DNA of 64,000 bases from Duganella dendranthematis (GCF_012849375.1 NZ_CP051684.1:1364001-1428000); one strand, 5' to 3'. Numbered from the stretch's first letter, positions 36,028 to 45,689 are shown. The notes: generated from the sequence alone by a model not told the origin. Numbers and translations: made by a program.

Positions 36028-37404
36028 ATGCAATTCATTCCTCGCAAGACCCTGCCGGCGGCGCTGCTGCTGTGCTTTGCCACCGGCGCCATCGCCGCCG
36101 ATGCCGGTCCCAACGTCACCGCCCATCAGGCCGAGATCGACCAGATCGTCAAAGAGATTTCACCGCAGCGCATCGAAGGCTATGTGCGCAAGCTGGTCAG
36201 CTTCGGCACCCGTCACACCATGTCCGACACGGTGTCCGACACGCGCGGCATCGGCGCCGCGCGGCGCTGGATCAAAAGTGAGCTGGAACGTTGCGGCGCG
36301 GCGGCCGGCGGCCGGCTGCAGGTCAGCTACGACAGTCATGTGCATCCGGTGATGGCGCGTCTGAGCCAGCCGACCGAGATCGTCAACGTGGTCGCCACAC
36401 TGCCGGGCACGCAGGCGGAATCGGTGGACCGCATGTACGTGGTCAGCGGCCACTACGATTCGCGCGTGACCGACGTCATGAACGCCACCAGCGATGCGCC
36501 GGGCGCCAACGACGACGCCTCCGGCACCGCCGCCGTGATCGAAATGGCGTGCGTCATGGCGCGCCACAAGTTCGACGCCACGCTAGTCTTCATGACCGTG
36601 GCGGCGGAAGAACAAGGCCTGCTGGGCGCGGCCAACTGGGCCGAGTTGGCCAAGCAGAAGAACTGGAACATCGCCGGCATGCTGAACAACGACATCATCG
36701 GCAGCTCGCGCGCCGACGACGGCCATGTCGACAATACGCAAGTGCGCCTGTTCGCCGAAGGCGTTCCGGCCGTCAGGGAGATGTCGGACGCCAACCGCGC
36801 GCTGGTGGCCACCGGCGGCGAGAACGACTCCATCACTCGCCAGCTGGCGCGCCATATCAAGGAAACCGGCGAACGCTATGTCGACAAGTTCAGCGTCAAC
36901 GTGATTTACCGGCGCGACCGCTACCTGCGCGGTGGCGACCACAGCCCGTTCCTCGATCGCGGCTACGCAGCGGTGCGCTTCACCGAGCCGAACGAAGACT
37001 TCAACCACCAGCACCAGGATCTGCGTGAAGAAGGCGGCAAGAAAATCGGCGACCTTCCGGAATACGACGACTTCAACTACATCGCCCAGGTGGCGCGCGT
37101 GAATGCGGCCTCGCTGTCGTCGCTGGCGCTGGCGCCGGCCGCACCGCAGCAGGTCAAGGTACGTACCGCCAAGCTGGATAACAATACGGAACTGGTGTGG
37201 CAGGCCAACAAGGAACCGGACCTGGCCGGCTACCGCATCGTCTGGCGCGAAACCACCGCGCCGCAGTGGCAAGGCGCGCTCTACGTCGGCAATACCACGC
37301 AGTATGTGGTGCCACGCTCCAAGGATAACTTCCTGTTCGGCGTGCAGGCGGTGGACAAGGACGGCAACGTCAGCGTCGCCACCTATCCGCTGCCGCAGCG
37401 TTAA
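36028..37404 (+). CDS. Secreted M28 family zinc aminopeptidase with C-terminal Fn3-like domain
   Basis: A 458-residue exported peptidase. A signal peptide covers residues 1 to about 23 (LPAALLLCFATGAIAA). Zinc ligands and catalytic residues of M28 appear in order: SGHYDSR, GANDDASGTA, AAEEQG, NNDIIGS and GGDHSPF. The last about 90 residues (APQQVKVRTAKLDNNTELVW ... YRIVWRETT ... FGVQAVDKDGNVS) form a fibronectin type III-like domain. It would trim amino-terminal residues from peptides outside the cytoplasm. The ATG at 36028 has AGAAAGAAG upstream; a longer frame from within the previous gene is rejected. Confidence 0.92.
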   Translation: MQFIPRKTLPAALLLCFATGAIAADAGPNVTAHQAEIDQIVKEISPQRIEGYVRKLVSFGTRHTMSDTVSDTRGIGAARRWIKSELERCGAAAGGRLQVSYDSHVHPVMARLSQPTEIVNVVATLPGTQAESVDRMYVVSGHYDSRVTDVMNATSDAPGANDDASGTAAVIEMACVMARHKFDATLVFMTVAAEEQGLLGAANWAELAKQKNWNIAGMLNNDIIGSSRADDGHVDNTQVRLFAEGVPAVREMSDANRALVATGGENDSITRQLARHIKETGERYVDKFSVNVIYRRDRYLRGGDHSPFLDRGYAAVRFTEPNEDFNHQHQDLREEGGKKIGDLPEYDDFNYIAQVARVNAASLSSLALAPAAPQQVKVRTAKLDNNTELVWQANKEPDLAGYRIVWRETTAPQWQGALYVGNTTQYVVPRSKDNFLFGVQAVDKDGNVSVATYPLPQR

Positions 37405-37484
37405 AAGATGTCACGGCGTAACGAATGATCGTTCCGGAGTCAGGCGTGCCAGAATGGGCGCCTGAACTTCTTTGCGAGGCCGCC

Positions 37485-37670
37485 ATGAACAACGAATCCG
37501 ATCCAGCAATGAATCCCGGCGACGACGCCCCGGCGGGTACGCCGGGCACCGGTGAGGATGTATGCCCGGTCTGTCACGGCAGCGGCAAGGTGGAAGCGGA
37601 AGGCGCGCCGCAAACCTGCGTCAATTGCGGCGGCACCGGTGTGATCGTGGAAGGCATCGGTGGCGGCTGA
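37485..37670 (+). CDS. Mini DnaJ-type zinc-finger protein (CxxCxGxG)
   Basis: A 61-residue protein consisting of a short acidic/proline-rich leader and one pair of DnaJ-type zinc-binding repeats, CPVCHGSGK and CVNCGGTGV. This is half of the four-repeat cysteine-rich domain of DnaJ, enough for one zinc ion. GCGAGG lies 6 bases before the ATG. It is widespread in type but of unknown role; a redox or folding accessory is possible. It sits between a secreted peptidase and the convergent waaA gene, 11 bases from the waaA stop. Confidence 0.8.
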   Translation: MNNESDPAMNPGDDAPAGTPGTGEDVCPVCHGSGKVEAEGAPQTCVNCGGTGVIVEGIGGG

Positions 37671-37681
37671 GGCACCGGTGG

Positions 37682-38974
37682 CTAAGCGCGACGGATCAGC
37701 GCCGGCAGCAGGGCCAGTGTACGGCGGGTAGCGCCGCGGTGCTGGTTGGCAAAGGCCAGGGCATTGTCGCCCATGGTGCTGCGGGCCGCCGTGTCGCCCA
37801 GCAGGCGACCAGCGGTGGTGAGCAGGTCGCTGGCATCCGTGACGCGTTGGGCGCCGCCGGCGGCCAGGGCGTCTTCCGTTACCAGTTCGAAGTTGAAGGT
37901 GTGCTGACCGATCAGCACCGGCTTGCCCAAGGCTGCCGGTTCGATCAGGTTCTGGCCGCCCAGCGGCAGCAGGCTGCCGCCGACAAACGCGACGTCGCAC
38001 GCCGCGTAGTAAGCAAACATTTCGCCCATCGAGTCGCCCAGCAGCACGTCGACGCTGTGCGCCATGGCGCCGCCATCCAGCGCCAGCTTGCTGCGGCGCT
38101 CTACCACCAGGCCGCGCGCGGCGATCAGTTGTTGCACCTCGTCGAAGCGCTGCGGGTGGCGTGGCACGATCAGTAGCAGCACATCTGCCGGCAAGGCGGA
38201 GCGGGCGCTTACATACGCTTGCAGAATCAGTTCCTCTTCGCCTTCGCGCGTGGAGGCGCACAACAGCACCGGACGTGCGCCGATGGCGGCGCGCAGCGCG
38301 GCGCCGATGGCCAGCGCCGCATCCGGCACCACCACGTCAAACTTGATGCTGCCGGTGACTTCCACCCGCTGCACGCCCAGCGACCGCACGCGCTGCGCGT
38401 CGGCTTCGGTTTGCGCGGCCACCAGCGTAATGCCGCGCGCGGCAGTGGTCAGGAGGGAGCCGAAGCGCGTGGCCTTGCGCAGCGAGCGTTCCGACAAGCG
38501 GGCGTTGGCCAGCACCACCGGCACGTCCTTGGCGCCGCAGACGGCAATCAGGTTCGGCCAGACTTCGGTCTCCATCAAGATGCAAACGCTGGGCTTGAAG
38601 TGGCGGATGAAGCGCGACACCATGCTTGCCGTGTCATACGGCAGATAGGATTGCACCAGCCGCTCGCCGTGCTTGGCGAACAGCGACTTGCCGGTAGCGC
38701 GGCCGGTCGGCGTCATGTGGGTGAGGATGATGCGGCTGTGCGGGTACTCGGCCAGCAAGGCGTCCACCAGCGGTTCGGCGGCGCGCGTTTCGCCGACCGA
38801 GACGGCGTGGACCCATAGCACAGGCGCCGCCGAAGACTCGGTCGCGCGACCGTAAAAGCCCAGCCGCTCGCCCCAGTGCTGGCGATAGCCCGGCTCCTTG
38901 CGTCCGCGGAGCCACAGGCGCGTGAGCACCAGCGGCAAGGCCAGCCACCACATCAGGGAATAAAACAAACGCAT
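37682..38974 (-). CDS. waaA: 3-deoxy-D-manno-octulosonic acid (Kdo) transferase
   Basis: WaaA attaches Kdo to lipid A on the cytoplasmic face of the inner membrane. The 430-residue protein has an N-terminal membrane anchor (MRLFYSLMWWLALPLVLTRL), GERLGFYG, VHAVSVGETRAAEPLVDALL, the glycosyltransferase segments ILMETEVWPNLI and VLLCASTREGEEELI, and GGSLLPLGGQNLIEPAALG. The start at 38974 lies 4 bases after the waaC stop, so the two are coupled. A longer upstream frame inside waaC is rejected. Confidence 0.95.
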   Translation of the reverse strand: MRLFYSLMWWLALPLVLTRLWLRGRKEPGYRQHWGERLGFYGRATESSAAPVLWVHAVSVGETRAAEPLVDALLAEYPHSRIILTHMTPTGRATGKSLFAKHGERLVQSYLPYDTASMVSRFIRHFKPSVCILMETEVWPNLIAVCGAKDVPVVLANARLSERSLRKATRFGSLLTTAARGITLVAAQTEADAQRVRSLGVQRVEVTGSIKFDVVVPDAALAIGAALRAAIGARPVLLCASTREGEEELILQAYVSARSALPADVLLLIVPRHPQRFDEVQQLIAARGLVVERRSKLALDGGAMAHSVDVLLGDSMGEMFAYYAACDVAFVGGSLLPLGGQNLIEPAALGKPVLIGQHTFNFELVTEDALAAGGAQRVTDASDLLTTAGRLLGDTAARSTMGDNALAFANQHRGATRRTLALLPALIRRA

Positions 38975-38978
38975 ACAA

Positions 38979-39971
38979 TCAGCCCAGCAAACTCCGGGCT
39001 GCAGCCAGTACGTCCGCCACCGCTGGCGGCGTACCCTGATCGCCCAAATTGATAATGCGCGGCGACCAGTTACCCTCAGTCTTCCAGCGCGGCGAATCCG
39101 CATAAATTTCCACCGTCGGCCGCACGAAGGCTGCGGCAATGTGCACCAGCCCCGTATCAACGCCGATCACCAGCGACGCGCGGCGCGCCACCATGATCGC
39201 ATCGGCCATCGACAGCTTGGGCAGCACGCGCGCATTCGGCAGGCCGGCGGCGATGCGCTCGGCCTCCGCCAGTTCCTTCGGCGAACCCCACGGCAGCAGC
39301 ACCGGCAACGGCGACAGCTCGCGGCCCAGCGCGATCCAGTTTTCAGTCGACCACTTCTTGGCGTCGCGCGCCGTGCCGTGGAAGAATACGGCATACGATG
39401 CCGGCATCCACTCCGGACGCGGCGTGTCGTCCGGCACCGCCGGCAAGCCGAAATCGGCCGGCGTATCGACCGGATAGCCGAGCGCCGCACCGGCGACGAT
39501 GCGCCCGCGCGCCACCGCATGGGTACGCGGATCGGTGGGAATGCTCAGATGATGAAAAATGCGCGAGATGCCCTCATACCCCGAGCCCTCGCTGCCATTG
39601 GCCAGGCCGACCTTGCGGCCGCCCTTGACCACGCGCGCGGCGCCCATGATGATGCCGGTCTTCAGCAAGCCCTGGGTATCGAACACGAAATCGTATTCCT
39701 GCTGGCGCAGCGTGCGGAAGAAGTGCTTGATCTCGGCGCGCGTCTCCGGCTTGCCGAGGCTCTTGCGCCAGCGCCGCAACGCGAACGGAATCACATTGCG
39801 CACGCGGGCGTTCAGCCGCACCAGGCTGACAAAGCCCTCCTCCACCACCCAGTCGATATTCGCGTCCGGGTAGTGGCGGGCGATGTCGGCCACCATGGGC
39901 ATGTTATGCAGCACGTCGCCCAGCGACGACACCCGCACCAACAGGATATTCAGCGGCTTTTGCGTCGACAT
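38979..39971 (-). CDS. waaC: LPS heptosyltransferase I
   Basis: WaaC transfers the first L-glycero-D-manno-heptose to Kdo in the LPS inner core. The 330-residue GT9 protein shows ILLVRVSSLGDVLHNMPMV, IDWVVEEGF, DFVFDTQGLLKTG, FFHGTARDAKKWS and VIGVDTGLVHIAAAF. The ATG at 39971 is chosen over a GTG one codon upstream. It follows the phosphomannomutase gene by 7 bases and precedes waaA by 4, forming an LPS-core operon on the minus strand. Confidence 0.95.
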   Translation of the reverse strand: MSTQKPLNILLVRVSSLGDVLHNMPMVADIARHYPDANIDWVVEEGFVSLVRLNARVRNVIPFALRRWRKSLGKPETRAEIKHFFRTLRQQEYDFVFDTQGLLKTGIIMGAARVVKGGRKVGLANGSEGSGYEGISRIFHHLSIPTDPRTHAVARGRIVAGAALGYPVDTPADFGLPAVPDDTPRPEWMPASYAVFFHGTARDAKKWSTENWIALGRELSPLPVLLPWGSPKELAEAERIAAGLPNARVLPKLSMADAIMVARRASLVIGVDTGLVHIAAAFVRPTVEIYADSPRWKTEGNWSPRIINLGDQGTPPAVADVLAAARSLLG

Positions 39972-39978
39972 CACAAAC

Positions 39979-41361
39979 TTAGAAAGGCAGCTCCGCGTCC
40001 GGCTTGGCAGCCAGGATCACGCTCTTGAACTGGCCCTGGATGCGTTCCAGCGCGGCCGGCGTTTCCGCCTCGAAGCGCATCACGATCACCGGCGTGGTGT
40101 TCGAGGAACGCGCCAGGCCGAAACCGTCCGGGTATTCCACGCGCAGGCCGTCGATGGTGATGATGCGCTCATTGCCCGGGAACTCGGCGTTGGCGCGCAG
40201 CTTGTCCATGACGATGAAGTTCTCGCCTTCCTTCAGGTGCAGGTGCAGTTCAGGCGTGCTGTCCGACTGCGGCAGCGCGTTCAGCAGCGCCGACGGGTCT
40301 TGTTCCTTGGTCAGGATTTCCAGCATGCGGGCGCCGGCGTACAGGCCGTCGTCGAAACCGTACCAGCGGTCCTTGAAGAAAATGTGGCCGCTCATCTCGC
40401 CGCCCAGCGGCGAACCGGTTTCCTTCAGCTTGGCCTTGACCAGCGAGTGGCCGGTCTTGTACATCAGCGGCTTGCCGCCGGATTTCTCGATGTACGGCGC
40501 CAGGTGGCGGGTGCACTTGACGTCGTACAGGATCTCGGCGCCCGGATTGCGCGACAGCACATCGGCGGCGAACAACATCATCTGGCGGTCCGGATAAATG
40601 ATCTGGCCATCCTTGGTCACCAGGCCCAGGCGGTCGCCGTCGCCGTCGAAGGCCAGGCCGATTTCAGCATCAGTCTCTTGCAGCGCGCGGATCAGGTCTT
40701 GCAGGTTTTCCGGATGGGCCGGATCCGGGTGGTGGTTGGGGAAATTGCCGTCCACTTCGCAGAACAGCTCGACCACTTCGCAGCCCATGCCGCGATACAG
40801 GTCGCCGGCGAATGCGCCAGCCACGCCGTTACCGCAATCCACTGCGATCTTGATCGGACGGGAAATTTTCACGTCGCCGATGATGCGCTGCAGGTACTCG
40901 GCGCGGATATCGTGGGTGCTGTAGGCGCCCGGCGTGGCCGCCGACGAACCGTCATGCGCCTCGATGCTGTCGAACAGGCCGGTGATCGACTCGCCGTGGA
41001 TGGCTTCGCCGGCCAGCACCATCTTGAAACCGTTGTAGTCCGGCGGATTGTGGCTGCCGGTGACCATGATGCCCGACGCCGCACCCAGTACATTGGTGCC
41101 GAAGTACACCATCGGCGTGGCCACCACGCCCAGGTCGATCACATCGACGCCGGACGATTGCAGGCCTTCGGCCAGCGCCTTGGCCAGCGATGGACCGGAT
41201 AGCCGGCCGTCACGGCCGATCACGACTTTCTTCTCACCCTTGGCCAGCGCGGCGCGGCCGAAGGCGGCGCCGATCTGGTGCGCCACGCCGGCGTCCAGGG
41301 TTTTATCGATGATGCCGCGGATATCGTAAGCTTTGAAGATAGTTTTGGATAAGGTGACCAT
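39979..41361 (-). CDS. Phosphomannomutase/phosphoglucomutase (AlgC-like)
   Basis: A 460-residue alpha-D-phosphohexomutase that interconverts hexose 1- and 6-phosphates, supplying sugar-1-phosphates for LPS and exopolysaccharide. Landmarks are FKAYDIRGI at the N-terminus, the phosphoserine loop TGSHNPPDYNG (Ser103), the metal loop FDGDGDRLG and the sugar-binding GEMSGHIFF. This set fits the bifunctional PMM/PGM of Pseudomonas (AlgC). It heads the waaC-waaA string, so precursor supply and core assembly are co-transcribed. A candidate promoter lies about 70-100 bases upstream. Confidence 0.94.
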   Translation of the reverse strand: MVTLSKTIFKAYDIRGIIDKTLDAGVAHQIGAAFGRAALAKGEKKVVIGRDGRLSGPSLAKALAEGLQSSGVDVIDLGVVATPMVYFGTNVLGAASGIMVTGSHNPPDYNGFKMVLAGEAIHGESITGLFDSIEAHDGSSAATPGAYSTHDIRAEYLQRIIGDVKISRPIKIAVDCGNGVAGAFAGDLYRGMGCEVVELFCEVDGNFPNHHPDPAHPENLQDLIRALQETDAEIGLAFDGDGDRLGLVTKDGQIIYPDRQMMLFAADVLSRNPGAEILYDVKCTRHLAPYIEKSGGKPLMYKTGHSLVKAKLKETGSPLGGEMSGHIFFKDRWYGFDDGLYAGARMLEILTKEQDPSALLNALPQSDSTPELHLHLKEGENFIVMDKLRANAEFPGNERIITIDGLRVEYPDGFGLARSSNTTPVIVMRFEAETPAALERIQGQFKSVILAAKPDAELPF

Positions 41362-41429
41362 AATTGGAAGTGTGCGTGCGGGATTAGTAGGAAGGAGCTT
41401 GCCTGCATTGCAGCAGACACAACTTTCAT

Positions 41430-41458
41430 ATAGTAATTGTGATAATGGCGACGCGCAA
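41430..41458 (-). promoter_or_regulatory. Candidate sigma-70 promoter for the phosphohexomutase-waaC-waaA operon
   Basis: On the minus strand TTGCGC (41458-41453) and TACTAT (41435-41430) are spaced by 17 bases, in the AT-rich 124-base gap upstream of the mutase. The -35 box matches consensus only weakly (3 of 6), the -10 at 4 of 6. Plausible only. Confidence 0.35.
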
Positions 41459-41485
41459 GCCTTGCAATTGTGCGCAGCACAAAAA

Positions 41486-42580
41486 TCAATGTTTCTTATG
41501 CCGTATCATCCAGCGCGGCGCCTTGAAGCGCACGATGCGCACGTAAATCCAGATGTAGCTGCCGATGAACAGCAGGCAGGAAATCATCAAGACCCAGGTC
41601 TGACGCCAGAATACCGTGGCCGGAATCACCGCCATCAGCGAAAACAGCCACAGATACGGCGACGTCAGCGAATTGCGGCGGATCAGCGCGCGCGCCTCCT
41701 TGCGGCCCACCGCCCACTGGACGATGCGGCGGAAAATCAGGCTGTGCAGGTGGATGCCGTCCGGCATGGCTGGCGACTTGCCGCGCACGAACATGCGGCG
41801 GTAGACGGAAAACAGGGTTTCAAAGGTCGGATAAATCAGCAGCAAGGCGGCGTACCAGGTCGATACCTGCGGATTGCGCATCACCAGCAGCAGCGCCAGC
41901 TCGCCCAGCATGAAGCCGATGAAATACGCGCCGCCGTCGCCGAGGAAGATCAGGCCGACCGGATAATTCCAGATCAGGAAACCGGCAGTGGCGCCGGCCA
42001 CCATCAGTGCGGCGATCAGCACGAACATATCGTTGACCTGCAAGGCCACATAGCCGAGCGACAGCAGCATGCAGATGCACACCACGCTGGCCAGGCCGTT
42101 AAAACCGTCGATGATATTGACCGCATTGGCAATGCCGGCCACCGCCAGCACCGTCAGCGGCAGCGTAATCCACATATACGGTAACGCCCACGACGCAAAC
42201 GGCAAGTCCAGGCGGTCGATACGGGCGTCGAGCAGGAAGTAACCGAGCGTGGCGGCGGCCATGGTCAGCAGCAGACGGCGGGTCGGACTGACGCGGCCGG
42301 TATAGTCTTCCACGATGCCGCCGGCGAAGGCGACGGCGGCGCAGGCCAGCAGCGCTAGCAGCAGGTCGCTGAGCACCGGCACGCGCCAGATGGAAATGGC
42401 CGAACTGAGCGCCACCGCCACAAAAATCGGCAGGCCGCCAATGCGCGCCACATCGTGGGCATGGACTTTTTGCACGCCGTCGAAATTGGCGTCCAGCGCC
42501 GGGCCGTGCAATCTTGCCTCTTTAATGACCAGCAGTGTCAGCAGCGCGGAAGCGATAAAGCTCAGTAAGAAGGAAAACAT
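41486..42580 (-). CDS. MraY/WecA-type undecaprenyl-phosphate sugar-1-phosphate transferase
   Basis: A 364-residue polytopic membrane enzyme of the glycosyltransferase-4 type, which starts a polysaccharide repeat unit by moving a HexNAc-1-phosphate to undecaprenyl phosphate. Key motifs are HAHDVARIGGLPIFVAV, NAVNIIDGFNGLASVV and FLGDGGAYFIGF; the C-terminal cytoplasmic loop has PDGIHLHSLIFRR. It is WecA-like rather than MraY because of the RIGG and HLHSLIFRR elements. It lies beside rfbA-rfbB, so it probably initiates O-antigen or exopolysaccharide. The donor sugar is not readable. Confidence 0.9.
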   Translation of the reverse strand: MFSFLLSFIASALLTLLVIKEARLHGPALDANFDGVQKVHAHDVARIGGLPIFVAVALSSAISIWRVPVLSDLLLALLACAAVAFAGGIVEDYTGRVSPTRRLLLTMAAATLGYFLLDARIDRLDLPFASWALPYMWITLPLTVLAVAGIANAVNIIDGFNGLASVVCICMLLSLGYVALQVNDMFVLIAALMVAGATAGFLIWNYPVGLIFLGDGGAYFIGFMLGELALLLVMRNPQVSTWYAALLLIYPTFETLFSVYRRMFVRGKSPAMPDGIHLHSLIFRRIVQWAVGRKEARALIRRNSLTSPYLWLFSLMAVIPATVFWRQTWVLMISCLLFIGSYIWIYVRIVRFKAPRWMIRHKKH

Positions 42581-42728
42581 ATTATTTTAATTTCTGCGTT
42601 GTATCGCAACACGAAGCATTATCAGCGTGCTAACAGCTGATTGTACAGGATTCACGCGGCCGGATGATACCAGCCCCGGCCCGCACAACCGAGCATGCTT
42701 ACCAATCGATACAACTCCCTGGATGGCG

Positions 42729-43634
42729 TTAATGGCTAGGTCGCGGCACGACCTTGTCTTCCAGGATTTGCAGCAGATACTGACCGTAATTGTTTTTCCT
42801 CAGCGGCTCGGCCAGCTTGCGCAGCTGGTCGGTGTCGATATAGCCCTTGCGGTAGGCGATCTCTTCCGGACACGCCACTTTCAGGCCCTGGCGCTTCTCG
42901 ATGGTGGCGATGAACTGGCCGGCTTCCAGCAGCGAATCGTGGGTGCCGGTGTCCAGCCAGGCCATGCCGCGGCCCATGACTTCCACGTTCAGCTGGCCCT
43001 TGTCGAGGTAGACCTGGTTCACGTCGGTGATTTCCAGCTCGCCGCGCGCCGATGGCTCAATGCTGGCGGCGATATCGCACACCTGGCTGTCGTAGAAATA
43101 CAGGCCGGTGACGGCGTAGTTGGATTTCGGCTGTTTCGGCTTCTCTTCGATCGACACCGCGGTGCGCTGCTCGTCGAACGCGACCACACCGTAACGTTCC
43201 GGATCCTGCACGTGGTAGGCGAACACGGTGGCGCCATCGGTCTGTTCGGTGGCGTGGCGCAGCAGCCCGTCCAGATCGTTGCCATAGTAGATGTTATCGC
43301 CGAGGATCAGCGCCGACGGCGCGTCGCCGACAAATTCCTTGCCGATGATGAAGGCTTGCGCCAGGCCGTCCGGCGACGGCTGCACCGCGTAGCTGATGCT
43401 GATACCCCACTGGCTGCCATCGCCCAGCAGATCCTTGAAGCGCGGGGTGTCCTGCGGCGTCGAGATCAGCAGGATTTCCGTCATGCCGGCCAACATCAGC
43501 ACCGTCAGCGGGTGGTAGATCATCGGCTTGTCGTAGATCGGCAGCAGCTGCTTGGAGACGCTCATCGTCACCGGATACAGGCGGGTGCCGGAACCACCGG
43601 CCAGAATAATGCCTTTGCGCTTGAGCGTGCTCAT
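42729..43634 (-). CDS. rfbA: Glucose-1-phosphate thymidylyltransferase
   Basis: RfbA/RmlA makes dTDP-glucose, first step of dTDP-rhamnose synthesis. The 301-residue enzyme has the signature [45 protein letters not shown] and [20 protein letters not shown]. The start at 43634 overlaps the rfbB stop (ATGA), so the order is rfbB then rfbA. The remaining pathway genes rfbC and rfbD are not adjacent. The 148-base gap after it, towards the WecA-like gene, contains no gene I can support. Confidence 0.95.
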   Translation of the reverse strand: MSTLKRKGIILAGGSGTRLYPVTMSVSKQLLPIYDKPMIYHPLTVLMLAGMTEILLISTPQDTPRFKDLLGDGSQWGISISYAVQPSPDGLAQAFIIGKEFVGDAPSALILGDNIYYGNDLDGLLRHATEQTDGATVFAYHVQDPERYGVVAFDEQRTAVSIEEKPKQPKSNYAVTGLYFYDSQVCDIAASIEPSARGELEITDVNQVYLDKGQLNVEVMGRGMAWLDTGTHDSLLEAGQFIATIEKRQGLKVACPEEIAYRKGYIDTDQLRKLAEPLRKNNYGQYLLQILEDKVVPRPSH

Positions 43635-44701
43635 TGCTGGCCTTCGCGATTGAAGTAATTGGTTTCCACCCACTTGGCATAGCTGCCCGACTGCACGTCG
43701 GCCACCCACGCCTGATTATCCAGATACCATTGCACCGTCTTGGCGATGCCGCTCTGGAAAGTCTCGGCCGGCTTCCAGCCCAGTTCGCGCTCCAGCTTGC
43801 GCGCGTCGATCGCGTAGCGGCGGTCATGGCCGGGACGGTCTTTGACGAAGGTGATTTGGTCGCGGTAGCTGCCTTCGGCTTTCGGCTTCAGCTTGTCCAG
43901 CATGTCGCACAAGGTATGTACGACATCCAGATTGGCCATTTCGTTCCAGCCGCCGACGTTATACGTTTCGCCCAGGCGGCCGGCTTCCAGCACGCGGCGG
44001 ATCGCTGCGGCGTGGTCGGTGACGTACAGCCAGTCACGCACCTGCTGGCCGTCGCCATAGATCGGCAGCGGCTTGCCGGCTTGCGCGTTGGCGATGATCA
44101 GCGGAATCAGTTTTTCCGGGAAGTGGTACGGACCGTAGTTATTCGAGCAGTTGGTGGTCAGCACCGGCAGGCCGTAGGTATGGAAGTACGAACGCACCAG
44201 GTGGTCCGACGCGGCTTTCGATGCCGAATACGGGCTGTTCGGCGCAAACGCGGTGGTTTCGCTGAACGGCGCATCGTCCGGGCCCAGCGTGCCGTACACC
44301 TCGTCGGTGGAGACGTGCAGGAAGCGGAACGCCGCTTTTTCGTCGTCCGGCAGCGCCGACCAGTAAGCGCGCGCGGCTTCCAGCAGACTGAAGGTACCGT
44401 TGATGTTGGTATTGATGAATTCGCCGGGGCCGACGATGGAGCGGTCGACGTGGCTTTCGGCCGCGAAGTGCACCACGGCGCGCGGCTTGTGTTGTTGAAA
44501 CAACGCCAGCACCTGGGCCTGGTCGCATATATCGCCGCGCACAAACGTGTGACGCGCGTCCTGTTTCAGCGACGCCAGATTGTTCAGATTGCCGGCATAC
44601 GTCAGCTTGTCGAAGTTGAGAACCGGCTCATCCGACTGCGCCAGCCAGTCGAGAACAAAGTTCGAGCCTATGAAGCCAGCACCACCCGTAACAAAAATCA
44701 T
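43631..44701 (-). CDS. rfbB: dTDP-glucose 4,6-dehydratase
   Basis: RfbB/RmlB converts dTDP-glucose to dTDP-4-keto-6-deoxyglucose. The 356-residue SDR-fold enzyme has the NAD site [21 protein letters not shown], the catalytic YSASKAASD (YxxxK) and [18 protein letters not shown]. It is translationally coupled to rfbA. The product feeds dTDP-rhamnose or another deoxysugar of the surface polysaccharide; lack of neighbouring rfbC/rfbD leaves the end product open. Confidence 0.95.
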   Translation of the reverse strand: MIFVTGGAGFIGSNFVLDWLAQSDEPVLNFDKLTYAGNLNNLASLKQDARHTFVRGDICDQAQVLALFQQHKPRAVVHFAAESHVDRSIVGPGEFINTNINGTFSLLEAARAYWSALPDDEKAAFRFLHVSTDEVYGTLGPDDAPFSETTAFAPNSPYSASKAASDHLVRSYFHTYGLPVLTTNCSNNYGPYHFPEKLIPLIIANAQAGKPLPIYGDGQQVRDWLYVTDHAAAIRRVLEAGRLGETYNVGGWNEMANLDVVHTLCDMLDKLKPKAEGSYRDQITFVKDRPGHDRRYAIDARKLERELGWKPAETFQSGIAKTVQWYLDNQAWVADVQSGSYAKWVETNYFNREGQQ

Positions 44702-44753
44702 TTAGTATCCCGCAGCAAGCGTTAATTAATCGTAGCTAGGATTTTATGTGAAG

Positions 44754-44770
44754 TACCCGGCATTCGGGTA
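44754..44770. repeat. Short inverted repeat in the rfbB-apaH divergent promoter region
   Basis: TACCCG-GCATT-CGGGTA (6-base arms, 5-base loop) lies in the 94 bases between the divergent rfbB and apaH starts. On the plus strand an A-rich stretch follows (AAAAATAAAAC); on the minus strand CATAAAATCC may contain a -10-like TAAAAT for rfbB. It could be an operator; there is no further support. Confidence 0.35.
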
Positions 44771-44795
44771 AAAATAAAACAAAGTGAGCACACAG

Positions 44796-45668
44796 ATGAA
44801 AACCTATGTCATCGGGGATTTGCAGGGCTGCCACGAGCAGGCGCTGGCCATTCTCGACCGCATACGCACCCACGCTGCGGAGAGCGGCGTCACCGATCCG
44901 GCGATCCTGTTCGCAGGCGACCTGATCAATCGCGGACCGGATTCACTGGCCACGCTGCGGCAGGTGCGGCAGCTGGCCATCGCCAGCGGCGGCCTGGTCG
45001 ACAGCGTGCTCGGCAATCATGACCTGCACCTGCTGGCGGTGGCCTACGGCATCCGGCCCGAGCACAAGTCGGACACGCTGGCCGAGATCCTGCACGCGCC
45101 CGATCGTGACGAGCTGATTGACTGGCTGCGGCGCCGGCCACTGGCGATCCGCTCCGGCGAACACGTGCTGGTGCACGCCGGCCTGCTGCCGCAATGGACC
45201 GGCGCGCAAGCGATGGCGCTGGCCGGCGAGGTGCAGGAAATGCTGCGCGGCGATGGCATTGAGGAGTTTCTGGCCGAGATGTACGGCAACGAGCCGGCGC
45301 AATGGTCGGACGATTTGCAGGGCGCCGACCGGCTGCGCTGCATCATCAACGCCATGACGCGGCTACGCTTTTGCAGCGCCGATGGCGTGATGGACTTCAA
45401 GATGAAGGAAAGCGGCACCGTCGATCCGTCGACCGGATTGATGCCGTGGTTCGACGTGCCGGGCCGCCGCAGCCAGCGCGACACCGTGGTGTTCGGCCAC
45501 TGGTCGGCGCTGGGCTTGAAGATCGAGGCCAATGTGATCGGCCTGGACAGCGGCTGCGTGTGGGGCGGCCAGTTGTCCGCCGTGTGCCTGGAGGACCGCA
45601 GCCTGTTGCAGGTGCAATGTCCGCAGTTCAAGGAACCTTCACCCCGCAAGGCGGCCACAGGGGTCTGA
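44796..45668 (+). CDS. apaH: Symmetrical bis(5'-nucleosyl)-tetraphosphatase
   Basis: ApaH hydrolyses Ap4A to two ADP and also removes Np4 caps from RNA. The 290-residue protein has the metallophosphatase motifs YVIGDLQGC, FAGDLINRGPDS and VLGNHDLHLLA, and HAGLLPQW and DSGCVWGG near the end. ATG 44796 is preferred over GTG 44784, which lacks a ribosome site. The last bases, including the stop codon, lie inside a perfect 30-base palindrome (45660-45689), an unusual coding-end arrangement. Confidence 0.95.
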   Translation: MKTYVIGDLQGCHEQALAILDRIRTHAAESGVTDPAILFAGDLINRGPDSLATLRQVRQLAIASGGLVDSVLGNHDLHLLAVAYGIRPEHKSDTLAEILHAPDRDELIDWLRRRPLAIRSGEHVLVHAGLLPQWTGAQAMALAGEVQEMLRGDGIEEFLAEMYGNEPAQWSDDLQGADRLRCIINAMTRLRFCSADGVMDFKMKESGTVDPSTGLMPWFDVPGRRSQRDTVVFGHWSALGLKIEANVIGLDSGCVWGGQLSAVCLEDRSLLQVQCPQFKEPSPRKAATGV

Positions 45669-45689
45669 CCCCGTACGGGGTCAGACCCC
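45660..45689. repeat. Perfect 30-base palindrome (GGGGTCTGACCCC family)
   Basis: The arms GGGGTCTGACCCCGT and ACGGGGTCAGACCCC are exact reverse complements with no spacer. The apaH stop codon (45666-45668) is within it and the convergent acyltransferase ends 10 bases beyond. Close copies are at 51900-51929 and, degenerate with a T-run, at 20617-20650. It could act as a bidirectional transcription stop and is also a dispersed repeat. Confidence 0.9.
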
